A model generated the notes under the pieces. That model ran no database searches and was not told the origin of the DNA. It worked only from the letters and a program-made list of their open reading frames with translations. Positions 6,645-9,909 of a stretch of 9,909 nucleotides of DNA are shown one piece after another (the first letter of the stretch is position 1; every line of letters starts with the position of its first letter). This stretch comes from Calditrichota bacterium (lineage in GTDB: Bacteria > Zhuqueibacterota > Zhuqueibacteria > Oleimicrobiales > Geothermoviventaceae). The stretch is taken from positions 1 through 9,909 of the forward strand of contig JAADFT010000021.1 in NCBI GenBank assembly GCA_013152765.1. Direction: 5' to 3'. The position numbers were made by a program, and so were the translations under genes.

Positions 6645-7247
6645 TTAAAATGAGGCTCGTCGAATTCGCTCAGCAACAAGCCTGTAGGTTTCCTGTCTCG
6701 CCGATCTCGCCGAAGAGTCCGCGACCGCCCTTGTACCGAGCGAGCGCGACGCGACTACGGCTGGAGCTGTGCCCAGTGTCTGCGCTGGCACGCGATCCAG
6801 GACGTAGTGGACTCTCCGCATCACGGTGTCGACCGGCGCCTTGAGCATCGTGGCCATTTCGGCCGTCTTGTAGACGCTGGTCACCGCCACCGCTCCGCGC
6901 TGCGGAATGCGACCGCTGTTCCAAATCACGGCGATCAGCAAGAGGGCCGCCGCCACAGCAGCCAGTCCAAAAGCGGGGACACGCCAGGTGGGAAAGGATG
7001 GGATGATGTGGCCCGCGTTGCGGTTCTCCAGACGAATTCTCGCCCGCAGAATTGCGCCAAATTCCGGCGATGTACTCACAGCGGGAAGAGACTGGAGGAG
7101 ACGGCGGAGACGACGAACGCGAGACTCAACCGCGCGGCATTCCGCGCAGTGTTTCAAATGGGCTTCGAGAATCGCTTTTTCTTCTGCTGTCGTCTCTCCA
7201 TCTACGTACGCCGGAATGAGCTGCTGGTACCGTTCGCAAGGGTTCAT
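6645..7247 (-). CDS. zinc-finger (ZAS) membrane anti-sigma factor
   Basis: The 200-residue product has the N-terminal anti-sigma zinc-finger fold: Cys4, then HLKHCAEC, giving the His30-x3-Cys34-x2-Cys37 signature. A single transmembrane segment (about 89-109, FGLAAVAAALLLIAVIW) and a C-terminal periplasmic region of about 90 residues follow. It should hold the ECF sigma factor encoded just upstream at the inner membrane until the periplasmic part is processed or senses a signal. A TTG at 7259 in the same frame would add four residues, but that codon lies in the AGGAGG ribosome binding site, so the ATG at 7247 is the real start. The gene lies 193 bp after the sigma gene, an unusually wide gap for such a pair, and 11 bp before the HtrA-like gene. 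The periplasmic domain resembles no family I recognise, so the signal cannot be read from it. Confidence 0.9.
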   Translation of the reverse strand: MNPCERYQQLIPAYVDGETTAEEKAILEAHLKHCAECRAVESRVRRLRRLLQSLPAVSTSPEFGAILRARIRLENRNAGHIIPSFPTWRVPAFGLAAVAAALLLIAVIWNSGRIPQRGAVAVTSVYKTAEMATMLKAPVDTVMRRVHYVLDRVPAQTLGTAPAVVASRSLGTRAVADSSARSARQETYRLVAERIRRASF

Positions 7248-7296
7248 AGGCCTCCTCAAGCTGCATCGCCCTGGAAACTACCCGGTTCCTTCACTC

Positions 7297-7322
7297 AACG
7301 ACCAACAGGCTCCGCAGGTTCC
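7297..7322 (-). promoter_or_regulatory. possible internal ECF-type promoter before the anti-sigma gene
   Basis: On the minus strand GGAAC (7322-7318) is followed after 17 nt by CGTT (7300-7297), a classic ECF promoter pattern. It would start a transcript about 45 nt before the anti-sigma start codon. Its -10 differs from the GTAAAA seen upstream of the sigma gene, so the same sigma factor may not read it. The position in an otherwise unexplained 193-bp gap is the main support. Confidence 0.3.
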
Positions 7323-7345
7323 TCTTCCCTCCCCCTCAGTCATAT

Positions 7346-7363
7346 TTTCGACACCTGTCGAAA
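7346..7363. promoter_or_regulatory. 18-bp palindrome, possible operator
   Basis: TTTCGACA and TGTCGAAA are perfect inverted halves separated by 2 bp, giving an 18-bp site with the geometry of a dimeric regulator operator. It is too tight in the centre for a good RNA hairpin and has no T-run. It lies between the sigma and anti-sigma genes, 23 bp upstream of the possible internal promoter. One half plus its flank recurs at 8124-8139 upstream of the sigma promoter. Confidence 0.5.
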
Positions 7364-7440
7364 TTAGTCCAGGTGCTTGTTACGCCGTCCGTTCGCTTCG
7401 CTCGCGTTCGGTCAGGCGTTGCGGCAAGTGAGCCGCGTCG

Positions 7441-8037
7441 CTACTTTTCGGTTTCCAACAGATGCTTGAGCCGCTTCTGCAGCCGCAGCCTGGCCCGGTT
7501 CACACGAGATTTCACCGTGCCGATCGGGATTTTCAGGATCAGCGCGATTTCCTCGTACGAAAGCCCCTGCACATCGCGCAGGATAATCACCTCGCGGAAC
7601 TTCGGCGGCAGCTTCTCGATCTCGCTCTGGATGATCTCCTCTTTCAGCGTTCCCTCAACGTCGTCCTCGGGATTGTGGCTGAGGTCGGAGATTTCGTAGT
7701 CTTTCTCTTCAAACCCCAGATCGGAGATCGAAAACAGCTTGCGCCGCTTACGCTTCCGAAGCTCGGTTTTGGCCAGGTTCCCGGCAATCGTGTAGATCCA
7801 CGTCGAGAAACGGGCCACACGCCGGTAGGCCTTGCGGTTGCGGTAGACGCGCAGAAACGTGTCCTGAACAACGTCTTCCGCTTCCTGCCGACTGCCAAGG
7901 AACCGGTAAGCGAAATTGAGAAGCTGGTCCTTGTAGCGTTCAACGATTTTCTCGAACGCTTCCCGGTCCCCTTTCTGGAACCGCTCGATCAGCTCCTCGT
8001 CGCTTGGCTCAAGCTCTTTCGTTCGCTTGGGCGTCAT
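7441..8037 (-). CDS. rpoE: ECF (RpoE-like) RNA polymerase sigma factor
   Basis: The 198-residue product has the two-domain ECF layout. Region 2 spans about 25-95, with FLGSRQEAEDVVQDTFLRVY at 46-65 (region 2.2) and FSTWIYTIAGNLAKTELRKR at 77-96 (regions 2.3-2.4, -10 recognition). A linker rich in acidic residues covers 103-132. Region 4 spans about 138-190, with LPPKFREVIILRDVQGLSYE and the helix-turn-helix EIALILKIPIGTVKSRVNRA (-35 recognition). It resembles RpoE/SigW-type envelope-stress sigma factors, and the next genes, a membrane anti-sigma factor and an HtrA-like protein, fit that role. The start at 8037 lies about 20 nt from the -10 of a GGAACTT-N15-GTAAAA promoter, so autoregulation is likely and the 5' leader would be very short. 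The symbol is given by resemblance only; ECF subgroup and regulon are not determined. Confidence 0.93.
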   Translation of the reverse strand: MTPKRTKELEPSDEELIERFQKGDREAFEKIVERYKDQLLNFAYRFLGSRQEAEDVVQDTFLRVYRNRKAYRRVARFSTWIYTIAGNLAKTELRKRKRRKLFSISDLGFEEKDYEISDLSHNPEDDVEGTLKEEIIQSEIEKLPPKFREVIILRDVQGLSYEEIALILKIPIGTVKSRVNRARLRLQKRLKHLLETEK

Positions 8038-8056
8038 CGGATTTCTCTGTCGCTTG

Positions 8057-8084
8057 TTTTACCTGCCCGATTCCCGAAAGTTCC
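8057..8084 (-). promoter_or_regulatory. RpoE-type promoter of the sigma operon
   Basis: On the minus strand GGAACTT (8084-8078) is followed after exactly 15 nt by GTAAAA (8062-8057). The E. coli sigma-E consensus is GGAACTT, 15 or so nt, then GTCAAA, so both elements fit, with one mismatch in the -10. Transcription would start near 8050, giving a leader of about a dozen nucleotides before the ATG at 8037. The simplest reading is that the sigma factor transcribes its own operon. Confidence 0.7.
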
Positions 8085-8123
8085 AGAATGTCACTGGCAG
8101 GCACAATCCATTCAAATTCTCGT

Positions 8124-8139
8124 TGTCGAACTAATCCAG
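8124..8139 (-). promoter_or_regulatory. motif shared with the sigma/anti-sigma gap
   Basis: On the minus strand this reads CTGGATTAGTTCGACA. The sigma/anti-sigma gap has CTGGACTAATTTCGACA at 7372-7356 to 7353 in the same orientation. Both lie a short distance upstream of a candidate ECF promoter. Here only one half of the palindrome is well kept; the partner half is degenerate (CGAGAA). It may be a binding site for a common regulator. Confidence 0.35.
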
Positions 8140-8235
8140 CACCAAGTTTTTGTCCCCGGCGAGCAGCCGCCATCCTCCGGCGCAAGGATGCCGAGGCCGT
8201 GCGCTCAGAAACGGCAACAGGCCTCTCCGCGATCC

Positions 8236-9324
8236 CTACGCTACCGGCTCGGGCGTGCTCAGCACGTCCGCAGGGACATCTTTCACAAGGCAGTACACCA
8301 AAAGCTCAACAATCCTGCGGCTGTCGCGTTTTCCAGCCGAAGATTTCAAAGCGATTTCGGCCTTGAGCAGCGCGTCAAAGACTCGCTCCAGTCGTTCTTC
8401 GGACGTGGCTACTCTTGGCACGTAACGACGCAACTTCCGGAGCACAAACTGCTGATTTGGCGACAACCCGAGTGTTTCCAAAGCCTCTGCGTCGCTGGTT
8501 GCTTTTCTCATGAGCTGCCACATCACGGCAACCTGCCGGTAGAAATTGGCGAGGTGAAAAACGATCGCCGTGTCCTTGGCGCCGAGCTCCAGCAGCCGGT
8601 CCACGATCAGCAAGCTCTTGGACAGATCCGCATCCGCGATCGCGTCCTGAAGGTCGTAGAAACTGTACCCTCGAGCGCCAACCACGATTCGCCGAACAAG
8701 CTCGACGTCGATCTGCCCATCCTCAGAGGTTCCCAGCAACAATTTCTCGATTTCGTTGGCCAGCGCGCTCAGGTCCGTACCCACCTCGTCCACCAGGAGC
8801 TGCGCCGCCTCCGGTTGAATGGCCTTGCCTTTTGTTTTGACGCGTTCCAGCACCCAGCGTACGGCCTCGTTGTCGTAGAATGGCGTGAACTCGTAGCAGA
8901 GGGCGTTTGGGCTGCTCACAAAGGGTTTGAACCGCCTGTCACCGCGGCCACCAAGTTGCACACCGCGAGCCTGGAAAATGATGCACCCGGTCGGCGACGG
9001 TCTCTTGGCGTAGCGCGACCAGATCTCCACGCTCTGCGGCGGCAGCTCTTCGGCGTCTTCCACAACGACCACGCGCCGCTTGGCCATCATTGGGTACGTC
9101 AAAACCGCAGTAATGATGCGCTTCACGTCCCAGTCCCGGAGCGAAACGCGATCCAGATTCAGATCGCGCGCCTCCTCGGGCAGGAGCCGCGACACGACCT
9201 CGTCCGTGGCCTGCTGAATCAGGTACAACTCCGAACCAGCGAAAACGTAGATCGGGGCCAGCTTGCCTGCTTCCAGCTCTTTGAGAAATGCGTCGTAGAC
9301 GCTTTTGCCACGCAAAGGACTCAT
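8236..9324 (-). CDS. holA: DNA polymerase III subunit delta (clamp loader)
   Basis: The 362-residue product has the delta-subunit pattern. An N-terminal segment carries LAPIYVFAGSELYLIQQA (22-39), the place where ATPases of this fold have a Walker A but delta has a degenerate version. The strand RRVVVVEDAEEL follows at 83-94. Next is the conserved VGTDLSALANEIEKLLL helix (181-197), and then the all-helical C-terminal collar domain containing HLANFYRQVAVMWQL (257-271) and DALLKAEIALKS (317-328). Delta opens the beta sliding clamp within the clamp-loader complex during chromosome replication. Its length is slightly above the usual 330-345. The ATG at 9324 has only a weak ribosome binding site (ACGGACAG), and the stop codon of a possible 41-codon ORF overlaps it as ATGA, so translation may be coupled. 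The gene is likely essential and constitutive. Confidence 0.93.
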   Translation of the reverse strand: MSPLRGKSVYDAFLKELEAGKLAPIYVFAGSELYLIQQATDEVVSRLLPEEARDLNLDRVSLRDWDVKRIITAVLTYPMMAKRRVVVVEDAEELPPQSVEIWSRYAKRPSPTGCIIFQARGVQLGGRGDRRFKPFVSSPNALCYEFTPFYDNEAVRWVLERVKTKGKAIQPEAAQLLVDEVGTDLSALANEIEKLLLGTSEDGQIDVELVRRIVVGARGYSFYDLQDAIADADLSKSLLIVDRLLELGAKDTAIVFHLANFYRQVAVMWQLMRKATSDAEALETLGLSPNQQFVLRKLRRYVPRVATSEERLERVFDALLKAEIALKSSAGKRDSRRIVELLVYCLVKDVPADVLSTPEPVA

Positions 9325-9446
9325 CTGTCCGTGAAATTCGTGAGAAACACCCTCAATTCAAGCGAGGCGAACCGTGTTTCGAAACCACCAGAACCTCTTT
9401 CCAAAAGCCCCCTGAGCAAGCACCAGAACGTCCACAGCCCACTCAT
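9321..9446 (-). CDS. possible 41-residue leader peptide overlapping holA start
   Basis: An ATG at 9446, preceded by AGAGG with a 6-nt spacing, opens a 41-codon frame. Its TGA (9323-9321) overlaps the holA ATG in the ATGA arrangement typical of coupled genes. The product starts MSGLWTFWCLLRGLLERG and resembles no family I know. In many genomes a lipoprotein gene (lptE) precedes holA, but this peptide is far too short and lacks a lipobox. A chance ORF is quite possible; the junction and the ribosome binding site are the only support. Confidence 0.25.
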   Translation of the reverse strand: MSGLWTFWCLLRGLLERGSGGFETRFASLELRVFLTNFTDR

Positions 9447-9461
9447 GGCATGCCTCTACCA

Positions 9462-9477
9462 CACCGAAGCGTCGGTG
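9462..9477. repeat. small hairpin between metS-like gene and holA
   Basis: The arms CACCGA (9462-9467) and TCGGTG (9472-9477) are perfect around an AGCG loop. No T-run follows on the minus strand, so it could be a weak mRNA boundary element at most. Confidence 0.35.
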
Positions 9478-9542
9478 ACCTCTTCCTCGGTTGAGCTCAC
9501 GTTACCGCGCAGCCCCGGCGATGCAAACAGCAGTCTCACGAT

Positions 9543-9656
9543 TCAGGCCGAACGTTTCCCGGCCTCTTTCTTCAGGGCCAGCCACAGCAAGGCCAGAAAG
9601 CCACCCCAGTTGGCACCCAGGATGACCACCATCATCACCAGTGCCGACGTGCTCAC
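9543..9656 (-). CDS. metS: MetS-like small subunit of an NSS transporter
   Basis: A 37-codon frame starts with GTG at 9656 and ends with TGA at 9545-9543. Its product begins (M)STSALVMMVVILGANWGG, followed by a hydrophobic stretch and a basic end (ALKKEAGKRSA): a single-pass membrane peptide. The pattern TSA-hydrophobic-MM-hydrophobic-WGG matches MetS family subunits, first described in Corynebacterium MetPS, where the NSS-type methionine/alanine importer needs the small subunit. The GTG overlaps the TGA of the upstream transporter gene (GTGA), and an AAGGAG ribosome binding site lies 8 nt before it, inside the end of the transporter gene. This position directly after an NSS gene is where metS genes are found. 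Most gene callers skip ORFs this short. The family call is good; the transported substrate is not shown. Confidence 0.8.
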   Translation of the reverse strand: MSTSALVMMVVILGANWGGFLALLWLALKKEAGKRSA

Positions 9657-9909
9657 GCTACTGTCTCCTTACCCAGCGTTCTGGCCACAATCCGGCGGTT
9701 GAACAGCACGAGGAGCGCGATCACCACGCCCCACTGCACGATGCACGTGCCGAGCGAAAAGCGGTGGAACGGGTTCCACCAGCCCGACGGGTCGTACGAC
9801 GTGGCTGACTGGTAGAACCACCATCCGAGCATGGCCACAAACAGTAGCGGAATCACGTACGCCATCGTCCAGTCGTACCAGCGCCCGACCGACAGGTCGT
9901 TGCCCGCCA
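9653..9909 (-). CDS. NSS-family sodium-dependent transporter, C-terminal part (5' end outside window)
   Basis: The reading frame is open to the window edge, and the visible 84 residues begin AGNDLSVGRWYDWTMAYVIP. That pattern (a short soluble loop with VGRWYDW, then a helix beginning with YVIP) is typical of the end of bacterial sodium:neurotransmitter symporters before their last two membrane helices. Two hydrophobic segments follow (YVIPLLFVAMLGWWFY and LGTCIVQWGVVIALLVLF), then a basic tail ending GKETVA. The apparent internal ATG at 9865 is not a start, because the frame continues upstream without a stop. The overlapping metS-like gene downstream strongly supports the NSS assignment, since such pairs import amino acids with sodium. 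Substrate specificity lies in the missing N-terminal part. Confidence 0.75.
   Translation of the reverse strand, partial: AGNDLSVGRWYDWTMAYVIPLLFVAMLGWWFYQSATSYDPSGWWNPFHRFSLGTCIVQWGVVIALLVLFNRRIVARTLGKETVA

Larger units (their letters stand above)
8038..8235. other. intergenic region between holA and the sigma gene
   Basis: This 198-bp gap contains the ECF promoter of the sigma operon (8057-8084) and, 39 bp upstream of its -35, a half-palindrome motif shared with the sigma/anti-sigma gap (8124-8139). I see no clear terminator for holA; only weak, bulged stems are present near 8160-8200. Confidence 0.5.

Noticed and set aside
7248..7259. TTG start for the anti-sigma factor
   Set aside because: The four extra codons coincide with the AGGAGG ribosome binding site of the ATG at 7247.
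7388..7411. TTCGC-type repeat downstream of the sigma gene as a terminator
   Set aside because: The words CGTTCG, CTTCGC and CTCGCG are short direct repeats, do not form a stable stem, and no T-run follows.
7462..9702. 746-codon plus-strand open frame
   Set aside because: It runs antisense across the sigma gene, holA and the spacers between them. All three genes on the other strand have clear family motifs, and this frame has none.

Overview
The window looks like a piece of a GC-rich, Gram-negative (diderm) bacterial chromosome. The combination of an exported tricorn-type protease, an RpoE-like ECF sigma operon, a Uma2-family nuclease and long intergenic spacers full of small hairpins would fit an Acidobacteriota or similar environmental lineage. 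This placement is inferred from gene content; no rRNA or other marker gene is present to fix it. Every gene I can support lies on the minus strand, so transcription runs from high to low coordinates.

Right end (9909 to about 8236): the C-terminal end of a sodium:neurotransmitter-symporter (NSS) family transporter enters from outside the window. It overlaps a 37-codon GTG-start gene for a MetS-like small transporter subunit. A possible 41-codon leader ORF then overlaps the start of holA (DNA polymerase III delta subunit) through an ATGA junction.

Middle (8084 to about 5216): a compact envelope-stress-type operon. It starts with a promoter matching the RpoE consensus (GGAACTT, 15 nt, GTAAAA), followed by an ECF sigma factor, a zinc-finger membrane anti-sigma factor (after a 193-bp gap holding an 18-bp palindrome), an exported HtrA/DegP-like protein with a PDZ domain, and a rho-independent terminator. 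The HtrA-like protein has lost all three catalytic residues, so it is probably a pseudoprotease acting as a sensor or scaffold.

Left-centre (5046 to 1795): a full-length tricorn protease homologue with a signal peptide and an intact Ser-His-Ser-Glu catalytic set. It lies beyond the terminator, so it is probably a separate transcription unit.

Left end (1794 to 1): a 985-bp spacer with no credible gene but at least nine perfect, mutually unrelated small inverted repeats between 1302 and 1780, plus degenerate purine-rich repeats. Beyond it lie a Uma2-family endonuclease gene (809-258) and another hairpin- and repeat-bearing stretch to the window edge. A 26-bp sequence containing a hairpin occurs identically on both sides of the Uma2 gene.

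The most interesting points are the catalytically dead HtrA in a sigma/anti-sigma operon, a shared motif upstream of two candidate ECF promoters, the hairpin-dense spacer, and the easily missed metS-like gene.
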